A DNA stretch of 64,000 bases from contig NC_057804.1 in NCBI RefSeq assembly GCF_018294505.1, forward strand, positions 253,960,989 through 254,024,988. The letters run 5' to 3'. Positions within the stretch are counted from its first letter, which is position 1. Every line of letters begins with the position of its first letter. Below are positions 12,116 through 24,302 of the stretch, in pieces. The notes beneath the pieces are model-generated. The model was not told the origin of the DNA. It did not search any database and worked only from the letters and a program-made list of their open reading frames with translations. The stretch is from Triticum aestivum (Eukaryota > Streptophyta > Magnoliopsida > Poales > Poaceae). The position numbers were made by a program, and so were the translations under genes.

Positions 12116-12385
12116 ACTATCACATTTGTTATTATTATTTTTACTAAAAACAATTATTCCTGTTATATGCAAATTTGAAGTGGATATATGTCATATTTTG
12201 AAGATGTCACAATCTTAGTTGTTTAACCGAGTGGCCTATGTTTTGCCAGAAATGTCGATTCGTTTATGTTCTGGGAAATTTGAGGCACTCGATATGTCCT
12301 GCTTTTAGCAAAGGTCATGCGGAATTTTGCTAAGTCTTTATTAATTTTATTTTCATAATTAAGCATTTTGTTATCAACGTCGACG

Positions 12386-12736
12386 ATGCCTATCGCCCAT
12401 CCTCGTCGTCGACTCGACGGAGGACTCCTACTTGAGCCAGGCTGGTACTGGGTTGTGCTACCTTCTGGTGAGCGCAGCTTAGTGAGGAGCCAGCCCGGTG
12501 TCGACCCGGAGCTTCTTTGGTGGCGGTCATGTGGGCGTGCATCGGTGCAGAGGCTTGAGTCCTCCGCGCAGGTGGTACAGCACCGTGTCACGGAGGAGAA
12601 CGCGCACGTCCAGCGCTACTTGGTTTCGTTGGCGAACGGCAGGTTCTCCAATACCTGGCAGATTTTTTGGGGATCTCACCGGAGCTATGATCCTGTGATG
12701 GTTCCTTCTCTTTGGGTGTCCACCACGGCCCACTGA
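12386..12736 (+). CDS. Hypothetical 116-aa protein of CACTA-2
   Basis: An ATG at 12386 opens a frame to TGA at 12734-12736. I do not recognise a named domain. The product is basic and tryptophan-rich, with an N-terminal Arg cluster, a GWYWVVLPSGER stretch, ELLWWR, and a tail with NTWQIFW and SLWVST. It lies between the leader segment and the next minisatellite, in the same direction as the multi-exon gene beginning at 13074. It could be a separate small protein of this CACTA family or an early exon of that gene; the stop followed by repeat DNA favours a separate ORF. It is intact, unlike most frames here. No transposase similarity is visible. Confidence 0.5.
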   Translation: MPIAHPRRRLDGGLLLEPGWYWVVLPSGERSLVRSQPGVDPELLWWRSCGRASVQRLESSAQVVQHRVTEENAHVQRYLVSLANGRFSNTWQIFWGSHRSYDPVMVPSLWVSTTAH

Positions 12737-12779
12737 ACCTAGAGGAGCTATTATTCGAGATGTATTAGTGATATTATAT

Positions 12780-13070
12780 GATGATCTTTGCTACAAACTA
12801 CTATATATGTATTCGATGATGGATTATTAATTACCTATTAGTTATTTGCTTATTGAATGCAAAAGATGAGCGTGGTTTGTGCTACAAACTACTATATATG
12901 TATTCGATGATGGATTATATGATGATCTTTGCTACAAACTAGGTTCGATTGTGATCTTTGCTACAAACTACTACAAACTACAAATTTTAGGTGTTCTAGT
13001 TCTTTTATGATGATCTTTGCTACAAACTACTATATATGTATTCGATGATGGATTATTAATTACCTATTAG
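12780..13070. repeat. Minisatellite with GCTACAAACTACTATATATG units
   Basis: Three full copies of a unit running from GATCTTTGCTACAAACTAC to ATGGATTATTAATTACC occur near 12780, 12870 and 13010, with partial copies between (12920-12985). It directly precedes the ATG at 13074. Confidence 0.8.
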
Positions 13071-13073
13071 GAA

Positions 13074-14153
13074 ATGTCTAATGAGGAAAGGGAATTCACT
13101 ATGTGCGATTACTGCGAAGATGAGCGCGGTCTGTGCGACAGGCCTCACCTGGTAGAAGGTTGGCGCTTCAGCATCAAGCTCCAAGAGACCTTCGATGTTG
13201 ATACGGTACGCAGCGATGACAAATGTTTTTTGTTATTTTTGCACGACTTCTTTGCTTCTTCAATGTGTAATTCCATCTTTTACAATTCGACTAGCTTACC
13301 TCATGCCATGCAAGATGCTATGTCTTGGAGAAGATGGGTTTTGAAGATCATGAAAGCATGGAGACAAAGATAATTCAACTAAGGATCCATCATGGTTATG
13401 ATTTTGCTCTAAATCTATACAATTCTGCGAACTCATCCAATTTTGGTTGCCTGAATTGGGAAGCCCTTTGCAAGGCGTATAGTTTTCATGAGGGTATGCT
13501 TCTCACCTTCGATCTTGGTGATCCTGACATCGACCAAAAGAATATGACCATTTGGGTCCTTGTTGACACGCTTCCAGTTCTATCGCTCTGTGAGTTTCTC
13601 AAACATATTTATTAAGTAATTTATATTGTTTATTTCAAAATATTTGACAACTTTCCATTGACAGCTCATTTTCGTTCTTCAAAAAATGGTTGGAAGATGG
13701 TAGACAGAACCTACTACTACAATGATGAAGCATAATTAACTTATAAGGAGAAAGATGGTCTTATCGCATTTTTTACTGATCTTGAGAATTACAATAGCTA
13801 CTATCGAATTTCTCAAAATTATGGTCAACATGTGCCACTAGTGCATGCGGTGTGCTACGGTAACATCAATGGAGATAGCATGGTAAGATTTTCTACTATT
13901 ATGACATATGTGCATCTTTTTCATAAATTCTTCTAAAACTAAACTACATTGGTAACTACAAAGTTATTACTATGTTTTTGAACAAAAAATCCCGATGGAT
14001 TGTGTGCCTCATCTGATGTTGCCAAGAGGTCGTGTTGATGTTATGAGCTTACAGCCACCACGACCAGGTCAGTCGCAGTATCCACATCACTCTTGTCCAT
14101 ACCGGATTTCTAAAAGCGAGGAAGCCATGATAATAAATGATTGGAAAAAAAAA
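13074..14153 (+). pseudogene. Multi-exon gene in CACTA-2, possibly B3-like, decayed
   Basis: Likely exons are 13074-13205 (donor GGTACG), about 13295-13589 (donor TGTGAG), 13665-13882 (acceptor ACAG, donor GGTAAG) and about 13987-14153. The joint between the second and third keeps the frame. Exon two holds HGYDFALNLY, NWEALCKAYSF and EGMLLTFDLGD, a spacing that recalls the second half of plant B3 DNA-binding domains; this is inference. Exon three has MVDRTYYY and FFTDLENYN, with an in-frame TAA at 13733-13735. The acceptor before the last exon appears lost, and an A-run near 14143 shifts the frame. The product might be a DNA-binding accessory protein of the transposon, but this copy is dead. 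Confidence 0.6.
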
Positions 14154-14584
14154 ATTTGACCATCGTAGAGAGCTACTTGGAAGCATCATTGTGCGTAGGG
14201 CAAGACTTGGAGACAGGATGATCTCTGTTTTTCATTACGGAGAGTCCATTTTCCTTAATGAAGAGTCAATGCCTATCTTGTTTTATGATATTTTGCCTAA
14301 GAGAGGGTAGAGTAGGTCCTATGAGAGGAGTAGGTCCTAGGTAGAATGTGTTATTATGTGCTACAATGTGTTAGAGTTGATGAGGAGGATGAGGAGTTGT
14401 GATTATGACTAGTGACCAACTTGTTATATATATGATGTCTCATTGACGAACATTGTTTGGTGGTGATGACTAGTGGTAATGAATATGCTATTTAAACAGA
14501 CTAGTTCATGATGAGTTGTTATTGTATAAAAGATATATTTGTTTAAACATGTACATCGCCAAAATATGAAAAAAAAACATAAAT

Positions 14585-14799
14585 TTTAGGAGTGGCGCGG
14601 GCAAAAATATTACCAGCAGCGCTCATTTACCAGTAGCGCTTTCCAGGGGCGTGCTACAAGTATTTGAAAATACTAGTAGCGATGGCCTAAACAAGCGCTA
14701 CTGCTACAAAATAGCTATAGCACCGTAGCAGTAGTGCGCTTGCCCGCGGTACTAATAGCAAAAAAACCAGCGCTATTGGTAAGGGTTTTCCTAGTAGTG
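14585..14799. repeat. CACTA-2 right subterminal repeats and terminus
   Basis: About nine degenerate GCAGTAGCGC-type units (for example AAGCGCTACTGCTAC near 14693) and the terminal TTTTCCTAGTAGTG, mirroring the left end. Confidence 0.88.
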
Positions 14800-16472
14800 A
14801 CTAGGCTCGCCGGGACCGAGTAGAAACCGGGGCGACCATGGAGATGGACGGCGAATAGAGAAGGGGAAGTGGCGCTCTGGTGGACTAGAGAGGCGGGGGA
14901 GGGATGAATGAGCCGCAGGGGACCTCGGGGGACTCTTATATAGGCCAGGGGAGGTCTCGGGGATGCTCTAGAGAGCTCGGCCGACCTGCCAAAGGAGGGA
15001 CAAAGGCGTTTAGCTGCATGGGCATGGCGTTTGCAGCCGAAGGACAACAAGATAAGGCGGGGTAGCGATGCAGGGTGGAGCAGACGAACACGGGCTAGCT
15101 CCTCGACAAGGTGGGACATCGAGACGCGGAGGAAGATGACATGAATACTGGCAAGAAAGCACCAAAACTCACAATTTGCATGATGCAAGCGTGATCACCA
15201 TGCGCACTGGTGCAAATAGCTCGTTCTAGCTGGACCAACCATGTCTAGTAGAAGGATCATGATACCCTGAGTCTAGACGAGGAAACAAGTCGGTCCAGGG
15301 GCAAAGAAGAGAAAAGCAGGAGGAGCAAAAGCAAATCAGCAGCAACCTGCTTGTGCTGTCCAGAGGGGAGACAAGCTTTGCAACGAAGGAAGTGATTTGT
15401 GTGGTGATGATCACATATTAAGGTGATGTTGAATACCAAAAATCAGCTTAAGAGGAGGTGTTTAGAGGGTGGTTGTTGTAGAAAGTGCCAAAATGGACAG
15501 AAATGGAGTTGAAGAAGTTGCACTCACATGAGTGCTTGAAAAGATATAAAAACGGTCATGGCCTAATGATTTGAGGATATGAAGATGTCCAAAAAGTTTC
15601 ATGCCATTTGGGTGAACCAAACTAGCACTTGCTTCATATAGCTTCTCTCTGGACAGAAACTTGGAAAAATTGCATAGGGCAAATTGTTTGATGAATTGAG
15701 CCAAACCCTGGTGGAGATAGGTTATATGGGTAGGAGAAGGCTTAGGAAAATTTTCATACATAATGGAGCAAGATAAAATATACTTGCTTCACTAACTGAA
15801 AATTTGGACAGAAACAAAGAATTGATCATGGGCTAACATAGATCAATGGAATGAGATAAAACTTGGAGGAGGATTATGATATGGGCACATGAAGTATTGA
15901 GCAAAATTTCAACTCATTTGGATAACCCTAGCTAGTACTTCCTTCACAATGGCTTCCCTCAGACAGGAACTTTGAAAAATTGCTCAGGAATATCTACTAG
16001 GAAAATGAAGTTGAAATTTGGCATAGGGCAATGATATGGATAGGAAAAGGTGTCCAAAAAAGTTTGGGATCAATCAAGCACAGATAAATAGCACTTTCTT
16101 CACACAGTGCGATTTAGGGCAGAATATGAAAAGAATTATTGGAGGAGTATTTTTGAACATGGAAATGAAACGTGTTTCCATATTTGAGCAAGATAGGACC
16201 CAAAAAATTTATGAGAATTATTTGGGAATTTTTGGAATGACAGAAAGATGGTTTGCTTCACAACCTAGGCCAAATAGGATAATTCCTTTAATTGAAAAGG
16301 AATATTCCCAATAAAAGAATATTGATATTTGGGCTAGGATGGAAATTACATGATCTAGGGATGGTTCTGGGGATGACAAGCCACTATGAAACCTAGGAAG
16401 ACATGATCTTCCCAAGTTTCAGAACGACAAAATCAAAGGAAAAAATAAAAGGGCAAAATCCAGGATGTTACA

Positions 16473-16490
16473 AATCTTCCCCCGTTAAAG
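16473..16490 (-). other. Polypurine tract of the large-LTR element
   Basis: On the minus strand AACGGGGGAAGATT directly precedes the LTR start TGTAACATCC. This is the plus-strand priming site expected at the internal edge of a 3' LTR. It fixes the element as minus. Confidence 0.85.
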
Positions 16491-19120
16491 AAATATCGTC
16501 CTCGATATTTTGTTTCTTAGGGAACAAGTAAATTTCCTGACTTGAAGAAACCATTTCCAACTCAGGTTTCTCCTATTTATTATCATATAATGTTCCCACT
16601 GAATTTGATGTGACTGACTGCCTTGATCTGGGGTGGTTTGCTTCACCGAATTTGACATACTAACATGAATTACATCACATGTTCATATTCATATTGCGTC
16701 ACATCTTCTTTCATATCTTCTGGCTTAGCTAAGATCCAAAAGATTGTCATTACTGACATAGGTGTCCTTCTCGATATCGATCTTTGCTGTAGATGTTGTT
16801 CTCGTATCAAGTATCAAGAATATTCCATAGAGTGGGGAACACTTCTTCCTGTGGAACAAGGAATCTCTTCTATCTAGATATCGGACTTCTTGAATATACC
16901 CATACCTTCTGGGTTCATAATAGTGATAGGAATTATACCTGTCCTTCTGACGGATTCTGACGTCTCACGGGAGTTTCTCACTTATCTTGACTAGCCTTAC
17001 TGTCTTTCATATCCAACCTGTACCAAAAGTTCGACTATCACTTGTTGTGACTGATAGAAAACTACACCATCTCCTGATGCTAGCATTTGCAGACTTGGCT
17101 GGAGGTGATCTTGGCAAAGAATCTTATTCACACAGGATATTCTTTAATCTTATTCCCATATGAGGGAGTACATGCTTGAGGCTTGTTATGAATACTCTAA
17201 TTACTCATTTTTCCAGTATATCCATGGGGATAATAGTCTGCGTGATGCTTTAGCATGGTTGCTGAGGTCAGTATGTCGAGCTGTCCTTGGGTTGGTCTTG
17301 ACAGACTTGGGTATTCAGTGTTGATAGTTTTGATCATATACTGTTGACTAAGCTGGTTGCCTTGCTATAAGGTCCTTACAACGATGGGGTAGACCTCTTA
17401 GGCATATCTTCACTTGGGTTTGATGTGGAATAAGTCTGTCTTGTGCATCCATATCACAATGTTCACAAAATAATTCAGCATACCGGTATTGTTGATTTTG
17501 CTCTTTCATTATTATTCTCTTCATCTGGATCTTTAACTGAAAGAGCAGGGCCTTATATATCCTTGATTATTTTTGCGGCCTTGAGAACTGTCATGTGCAA
17601 TATGTTGCAATCATACATTAGTCTTGTTCATATCTTGAGTCTCAGGATATTTTCTGGTTCACGCATGCTTATACAGATCTCGTTACTGTTGTTGACTATG
17701 CTAGATAGTGATAGAATTAATAACATCACCTTGTCGGATGTGCGGGATCTGACCTCGATAATCACTGCCAAGATGATGTCTCAACATTGTCTTTCTTTAA
17801 GACTTATTGATCCTTGCAACACCCATTGGTTTTCCATCACTTGCATATCCAATGAGCTTGTCGGATGTGTGTCGTGAATTCTTCCTTATACGAGGGACTT
17901 GCATGAACTTGACAGTATACTCACTGTACGAGGAAATATCTGATTCTCGAGGTACACCTTTGTTTTGAATGATTCTTGTTTCTAACCCAACTGTTGCAGA
18001 TCTGTCACTTGGAAACACTCCCATATGCTGACAACTTATACATTAATATCTTGTACCAGTGTCGTACTGAAGAAGGTTGGGCATCTTGCATTGGAAGCCA
18101 TTGGGAGTATCTTTCTGACGAAGATTGGATGGCTTGTGCCCGAAACTCTCGGCGGATATCTTACTGAGGAAGATTGGGTACCGTACCTCATAAGCTTCCC
18201 CCCTTAAAGACTTACTAGGGAAGATTCAGTACCTTATGCCAGAAGTTTTTGTGCAATCCAATTGAAAAGACCGAATATCTTGCACTAGCATCCATTCATA
18301 CCTTTCTGATGCCGACTGAGAAATCTTGCCTTGTACGCTTCGCTGATAAACTGTGGAGAAGGAATGGACTGATTTTCTTTGTGAACGGAACAACATATAT
18401 ACATGCTTGTCATTCTGGCTGCTGATAACTTGTACGACAAAAATTATCTAACTGTCCTTGCTGAATTCATTACGTATTTGGACTGACTTCGGGGTGTCTC
18501 TTGTTTTAACTCTGACTTATGACAGAATCAATCATTGTGCATGAACCATACCTTTGACTCAAAATGCACTGTTGGACTTGGATCCAATTTTATTCTCTGT
18601 CTGGTTTAATATTGTTGCAATAAAGGTGTATCTCTGACGGGTACTTGTTACCAAAAGTCTGAGCAGGATATACTTGTATTCAGACCGGATGTCTGCAATA
18701 CAATGCTGTCAGCTAAAAATCTCATTGCATTTAACTAAGTTCCTTGGTGTATACATGTACTTCTCACGGCTTCTTCTGATCCGATATCGGTTGATGAGCA
18801 GTTTTCCATAAGGGGGTAACACCGAAGATGTAAACCAAAGAAGCATGAGAAACGATCGATTGCAACAAAGCACACAACAAACAGGCTACAAAACGAATCC
18901 ACACAGGCACACAGAAGCATAATACTAGAGAAAATGCACATGCACTACACGACCGACTACACCCTACGCTTGAGAAAAAGCTTGGGTGCTAACGAAGAAG
19001 ATAATGGAGTAGCGAGGGGAACTCTGAAACTCCGGATGGACGAGGTGAAGGGGTTGGAGAAGCTGGCGGAGATTGAGGTAGGGAGGCAAGCAATATCCGG
19101 GCTCGAATGGCGTCTCGGAC
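16491..19120 (-). other. Internal region of the large-LTR element without recognisable genes
   Basis: 2.6 kb of AT-rich DNA. The longest open frame (17443-17877 plus) is antisense to the element and featureless. Short degenerate repeats around GAAGATTGG occur at 18070-18240. Near 16481 the minus strand reads CGAGGACGATATTTC, as at the end of many gypsy polyproteins, so this may be an eroded pol 3' end. I see no protease, RT or integrase motif. Confidence 0.5.
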
Positions 19121-19609
19121 TCATTTAGAAATAAGAAGATACTCGGCCGTCATGTAACGGGATATGGCGAGGATAGCCGGGTCATCTTGAGGGTCAACAG
19201 ATGGGAACTGGATCCGCCTAGGATTCTCGGTGATGGTGGGATAGAATTGATAAGTATAGTTCTCTTGCACCATGCTCTCTTGATGACGAAGACCGGCGAT
19301 TCCTGCCATTGCGGCAAGCTGAATGGCACGCTCGCGAGTAGCGTCGTAACCATCATGGAAACTATGGGCGCGCTTACCAATAGGAATCGGGGATGACAGA
19401 TGGACATGAGCAACATACTCCAGAATTCTTCCTCCGGAAGAAAACAGGAATATTTGGTAATGAGGTGGCTCTCCGAGGGGATAAATGTTATGCCACATAT
19501 CACCAAGGAGGGTCGCAAAGCTGAGTGGTGTAGGAGTGGGACTAAAAGCAATAGGAACAACACCGGGAGCTCTAGGAAGGGCACTAAACTCATGCAAGCT
19601 GACCTCCAT
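19121..19609 (-). CDS. 162-aa ORF next to the primer site of the large-LTR element
   Basis: An ATG at 19609 (minus) reads to a stop at 19121 with no interruption. The ORF begins about 150 nt after the primer-binding site, where gag normally starts. Visible features are a Pro/Ser-rich N-terminus, a LLGDMWHNI stretch, and a charged segment YDATRERAIQLAAMAG that could form a helix. There is no zinc knuckle and no protease motif, and the length is far below a normal gag. It may be a truncated gag or an unrelated leader protein. A second overlapping minus-strand frame (19617-19150, 155 codons) is also open, so the choice of frame rests on position and on composition being less hydrophobic. Confidence 0.45.
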   Translation of the reverse strand: MEVSLHEFSALPRAPGVVPIAFSPTPTPLSFATLLGDMWHNIYPLGEPPHYQIFLFSSGGRILEYVAHVHLSSPIPIGKRAHSFHDGYDATRERAIQLAAMAGIAGLRHQESMVQENYTYQFYPTITENPRRIQFPSVDPQDDPAILAISRYMTAEYLLISK

Positions 19610-19760
19610 CTACGCACGAAACATGGGTTAGGGGTAACCGAATCAGACTATATGCAGCAAACAAATTCAACAACCAAATGCAGCAAGCAAGGGCAACAAC
19701 TAGACCCTATACTACCGTTTTCTAACATTCCAGTGGACTAGGACGCTCTACAGCCAGACT

Positions 19761-19773
19761 TGCTCTAATACCA
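19761..19773 (-). other. Primer-binding site (initiator-Met tRNA type) of the large-LTR element
   Basis: The minus strand reads TGGTATTAGAGCA, one base off the usual TGGTATCAGAGC core complementary to initiator-Met tRNA. It is 5 nt inside the LTR boundary at 19779. Confidence 0.85.
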
Positions 19774-20004
19774 AGCATTGTGGCACTCCGGCTTAGAGAT
19801 ACTGGAACGCCCCATATTCCAGCCTAGAGATCAAGGTGAAGTCTGCTGGAATACATCACTTCTTAGCATAGAACAAACCAGCTCTCTGTTACAGCACAAA
19901 TATGGATACAAGGTCTCCGATATTACAGTGAGTAACATTAGCGCGGTGATGATACGCCAACCACAGTTTCTCTATGCAAGAAACATAACAACTCAAGATA
20001 GCGG

Positions 20005-20063
20005 AACAACTATTGGAAGCGAAACAACTATTGGCAGAGGAACAACTATTGGTAGTGAAACAA
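20005..20063. repeat. Three 19-bp tandem units in the LTR
   Basis: GAAACAACTATTGGNAGNG recurs three times in direct tandem. No coding role is supported. Confidence 0.8.
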
Positions 20064-20461
20064 CGAGCAACGATGATGGACTCCAATCCGCATGGACTCT
20101 GGCTGGAACGTTTATCCTAGCTAGCAAACACAGGAACCACACAAAACAAGCAAGGAATCCAGGCACGACCTGCAAACTGGCATGACACACCAGGTCAGTA
20201 CATTGAATGTACCTGCAAGCTCAGAGTAACCAAAAGGAGTCAAGACAAACAACAACATGGCATTAACAGGTTATATCAATCACGAGCATGATACTAACAG
20301 AACAACATGAGATGCACCAACTGAACATGATACGGCTAGAACAAGCATAGCATGAGCACATGAACATGATGATACTACATGCAACAGGTTAACATTATCA
20401 TGCACCAACTTACTCTGCTCGGGTTACCTTGTAACCAACCCATGCATCACCTTACCAATCT

Positions 20462-20620
20462 CGGTATCCTCGATACCACCATGATCATCTCGCGATCACA
20501 TATAACTCAACCATCTTCAGTATCCATGATATCACCGTGATCATCTCGTGATCACATATAACTCAACCAACTTCGGTATCCATGATACCACCGTGATCCT
20601 CTCTCAATCACAACCAACAT
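20462..20620. repeat. 56-bp tandem repeat, nearly three units
   Basis: Units at 20462-20517 and 20518-20573, plus a shorter diverged third from 20574. All begin near CGGTATCCATGATACCACC and contain TGATCATCTCG. Confidence 0.85.
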
Positions 20621-20792
20621 CTTTCTCATCATCGAACTGGGGTTATTATTAATCAGGTTGTCATTATTATTAGTGTTGGCTCATAGTGTGACCGACTATG
20701 AACTGTGCCCATATCCTCAGGCGCGGCTATCGATAGATTTAACACACACTCTGCAGAGGTTAGTACACTGTGCCCACACCATGGAACCCATG

Positions 20793-22335
20793 TGAAAGTG
20801 CGTTATATCGACTAGAGGGGGGTGAATAGGCGATTTTTATGAATTCTTCACTGAGGAATTTGCTGGTGAGGAAATTCCGTAGCGAAGAACTACTTGCAGC
20901 GGAATAAGTACTCAGAAGTAAGCATGACAGAATACACACATAGTCATCATGATGAAATGAAGACAAACACAGAGTACAGAAAGCGTAAACACTGGATAAC
21001 ACAAGATGAAGACAAACAGAGTGAAGAAATTGAACTGAGGAAATTGAGAAAGTCTTCAGTCAAAGTCTTCAAACATGGATATGAACAATCACTCAACACA
21101 GTAATGAGGAAATGAAAGAGTTGAGGAAATAGAACCAGTAAGGTTGGTGAAGACAATGATTTGGTAGACCAGTTCGAACTGCTGTCTCAGTTGTACGTCT
21201 GGTTGGAGCGGCTGAGTATTTAAACTCGAGGACACATAGTCCCGGACACCCAATCGCTGAGCACGCAGCTCAGGACACCAAGTCCTCATCGTATTCTCCT
21301 TGAACTAAGGTCACACAGACCTCGTCCAATCACTCGTGGTAAGTCTTCAAGCGACTTCCAAACCTTCACAGACTTCGGTCACTCGGCGATCCACAATTCC
21401 TCTTGGATGCTCTAGACCATGACGCCTAACCGTCTGGAAGAAGCACAGTCTTGAAAGGTAACAAGTGTCGGATCCACGCAGGATCAATCTCTTCAGTGAT
21501 GCTCAATCACTTTGGGTTTTTAGGTGTTTGGGGTTTGGGTTTTTCCTCACTCGATGATTTTCGCTCAAAGTCCTAGGAGGATGGGTTGCTCTCAAATGAC
21601 AAGTGTCAGTTTCTCTCGGAGCAGCCATCCAGCTAGTGGTTGTAGGGGCGGCTATTTATAGCCTAGGGAGCAGCCCGACATGATAAGACATAAATGCCCT
21701 TCAATGATATGACCGTTATGTGGATAAGATATTTTGGGACAGCTGGCACGTAGCACAGCAACGGTCGGAAATTTGACTGTCAAATTCCTCAGGGCTATCA
21801 TGTTCCTCACTGTGTAGGCAATCCGCACTGGTGAATTCCTAACTCCTCAGTCAGAACAAATTCCTCAGCGACCAGAAGAACTCCGTCTCTGTCATTGAAG
21901 AGATTGATTGAACTGTATGAGATTTCGAATGGCTTCACTCGAAGGGATTGGTAGGTGTAGGATTTTGAGTTGAGCATCACATGGAAATTTTTCCTTAGTG
22001 TGTCCTCGACCCCTTTAATAGTACAGTGTTTCCTATGACTCAAGAAGGAGAAAAACAAAACTATGAAAACGAAAGTCTTCAAGCTTCATATTCCTCGCAT
22101 GAATATCAAGTCTTCACGGACACACCAATTTCTTCACTTTCAACGTCTTCATGAAAGTCTTCAGGAATACCAAAATCTTCAGTCGAAGATATTCACTTTT
22201 AGGGCTCGACTTTCTCTATAAATATCAAACTCCTCATAGACTTATAGACCTGTGTACACTCATAAACACATTAGTCCCTTAACCTATAAGTCTTCAATAC
22301 ACCAAAATCACTAAGGGGCACTAGATGCACTTACA
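20793..22335 (-). mobile_element. Solo LTR, 1543 bp, with CCATG target duplication
   Basis: Begins TGAAAGTGCG and ends GATGCACTTACA. It is flanked by CCATG at 20788-20792 and 22336-22340. The minus strand has a good CTATAAATAG promoter motif around 21653-21664, implying minus orientation. No internal domain is present. Family not identified. Confidence 0.88.
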
Positions 22336-22533
22336 CCATGGCCACGCTCTCCCATGCGTGTGGACCAGCGGCGTTCCGACAAAACCGCTCTATTGCCCAT
22401 GACACTCTCCTAGCCACTCCGACCAACTCCCCTATGGGCTAGGTCCTCGGTGGCCGTGATGTCTACCAAAGACAACCAATGGCCACCGTCGTGGCAAAAC
22501 ATAAACGATCCCACACGGGGACAAGGTACCTCA

Positions 22534-22578
22534 CAACAACAACAACAACAACAACAAGAACAACAACAACAACAACAA
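22534..22578. repeat. (CAA)n microsatellite
   Basis: About 15 CAA units with one GAA interruption, inside the large LTR. Confidence 0.95.
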
Positions 22579-24302
22579 TGGGCACACAAGGCTTATGTCC
22601 GCCTACCTGATCATGGTAGCGCACGCCCATAACCTTGCCTCTTTGGTGGCACCGGCGAGAGGCATGTCAATAGACACAGTTAGGACCCCCCATAAGGCAA
22701 GTGTGGTTGCACTGGTCAACTCGATTTGGTGGCACCATGACTCAGCCAACAATTGTTCAAGTTCATTATTATCTGGTTAAACTTGAATGCAATAAGCTGA
22801 GTCATATTAAATAACATGATACAACTACAATGAATGAACATGATACCAACATGAGCATGTATGTGCAACATAATCATCGAGCATAACAACAACAAAGCAT
22901 ATATCCAAATGAAATAGCATACTGACGAGCATGAGCATAACACTACACCTGAGCATAGCATGACCACTAGCATCCTAAAGAAATACCATGCAAGAGCATA
23001 ACAGGAGTACTAACAAGCAAGCTTGTAACCAACTAGATGCAAAGGGACAAGCATAGCAATGGTACGGGATAACAAACTAAGCATACACCACAACGAACAT
23101 CTCTACTACCAGCATGACATGTGAAAATGATACTAGCAAGTAGCACAAGATAATACGATGCATCCTAACATAGCATGACGGTGGACGCGAATCCAAGAGT
23201 AAAACCGAAACAATGACAGTAGTAGCAACCAAGCAGGCAGAAAACGGGCAAAATTTTATTGAATATTTATGTTGAAAACCAAGGCTACTGCATGACTATC
23301 ATGCAAGTGGCTGTTGTGGCTTGCCTGGGGGTGATGAAGACTCCGGGGAGAAGTGAAGTGAAGCCACGGAACAAAACACTGGATGGTTCTCTCTCAGAGG
23401 GGGCTGATTAGAGGCAATGGAAAAATGGTCATTTTCAATTTGGGACGACCTAGTGAAAATTTTACCAACAGAAAGAGCTCGACGATATGAAGAAGTGAGC
23501 GTTGGTTTCACCTCGATCAAAGTTACGGTCGCAGAGTTATGATGTGTAGAAGGTCAAGGACTAATCTGTGAATATTTTCATCACCAACGGATCCCTGAGA
23601 GGAAAAACTGAAAGCGCCTAAGGCCAGATACATTTTCTAAAAAGGAAAACGTATTTTCAGCTGCAGTAAGAAGGGAATACGCCTTCCAGAAGGGAAAACA
23701 CATTTTAGATACAAGAAGGAAGGATTACGCTTTCAACAACTAAAAATGTATTATTTGAAAACGTGTTTCTACGTAAAATAGATGGGCTCAGGCGGGAGAG
23801 GCTTACAGGTGGGGTCCAGCGGCAGGGGCCAGGCTGGCGCAGTTGTCTTCTTCCTCCTCCGTTCTGTTCCTCATCTAAGGCAGAGAGGAGGCAGGGGAGG
23901 GAAACGGCAAAGGGGTCGGCCGGCTCCGGCGATCCCCGGCCAAGCCAAGGGCACCGGCGGGACCGTGGGGCCGCGTCGCACCCATTTAGAGGGAGATTAG
24001 CCGCCGGGGAGGAGAGGAGGACGTGGGGACGGAGGTGAACCGAGAAGAGGCAGAGGCGTCCGATGGAGATGCTTGCCGATGAGGCAGGGCAACCGGCGAG
24101 GGGCAAGGGTGTGGGATGAACCGCGGAGGAGATGGGAATGCGGTGGACAGCTCGAGAGGAGTGGAGAGGGACTAGGCTCGCTGGGACCGAGAAGAAACCA
24201 AGACGGCCATGGTGATCGGTGGCGAACAGAGAAGGGGAAGTGGTGCTCTGGTGGAGTAGAGAGGCTTGGAGGGATGAATGAGCTGCGGAGGACCTTGGGG
24301 GA

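Larger units (their letters stand above)
11305..14799 (+). mobile_element. CACTA-2: complete 3.5-kb non-autonomous CACTA transposon
   Basis: Starts CACTACTAGGAAAA at 11305 and ends TTTTCCTAGTAGTG at 14799. It has a perfect 3-bp duplication ACT (11302-11304 and 14800-14802). The sister LTR has the single ACT at 24171-24173 with the flanking words joined, a true empty site. Subterminal GCAGTAGCGC motifs occur at 11335-11535 and 14590-14785. No TNP2 sequence is present. It carries a 116-aa ORF and a decayed multi-exon gene on the plus strand, so it depends on a transposase made elsewhere. Confidence 0.96.
10164..16472 (-). repeat. Left (3') LTR of the large-LTR element, window part, split by CACTA-2
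   Basis: 10164-11304 and 14803-16472 are collinear with 22955-24170 and 24174-25877. It ends GGATGTTACA at 16472. Relative to the right copy it lacks about 90 bp that the right copy has near 23665-23757. A TATA-like TTATATAGG lies at 14936-14944 (minus-strand promoter). 10164 directly follows the CACTA-1 end. Confidence 0.88.

Noticed and set aside
17443..17877. 144-codon plus-strand frame in the retroelement interior
   Set aside because: Antisense to the element, no motif, AT-rich hydrophobic composition typical of chance.
20462..20620. CRISPR-like array
   Set aside because: Units abut directly with no unique spacers, in a plant retroelement; an ordinary tandem repeat.
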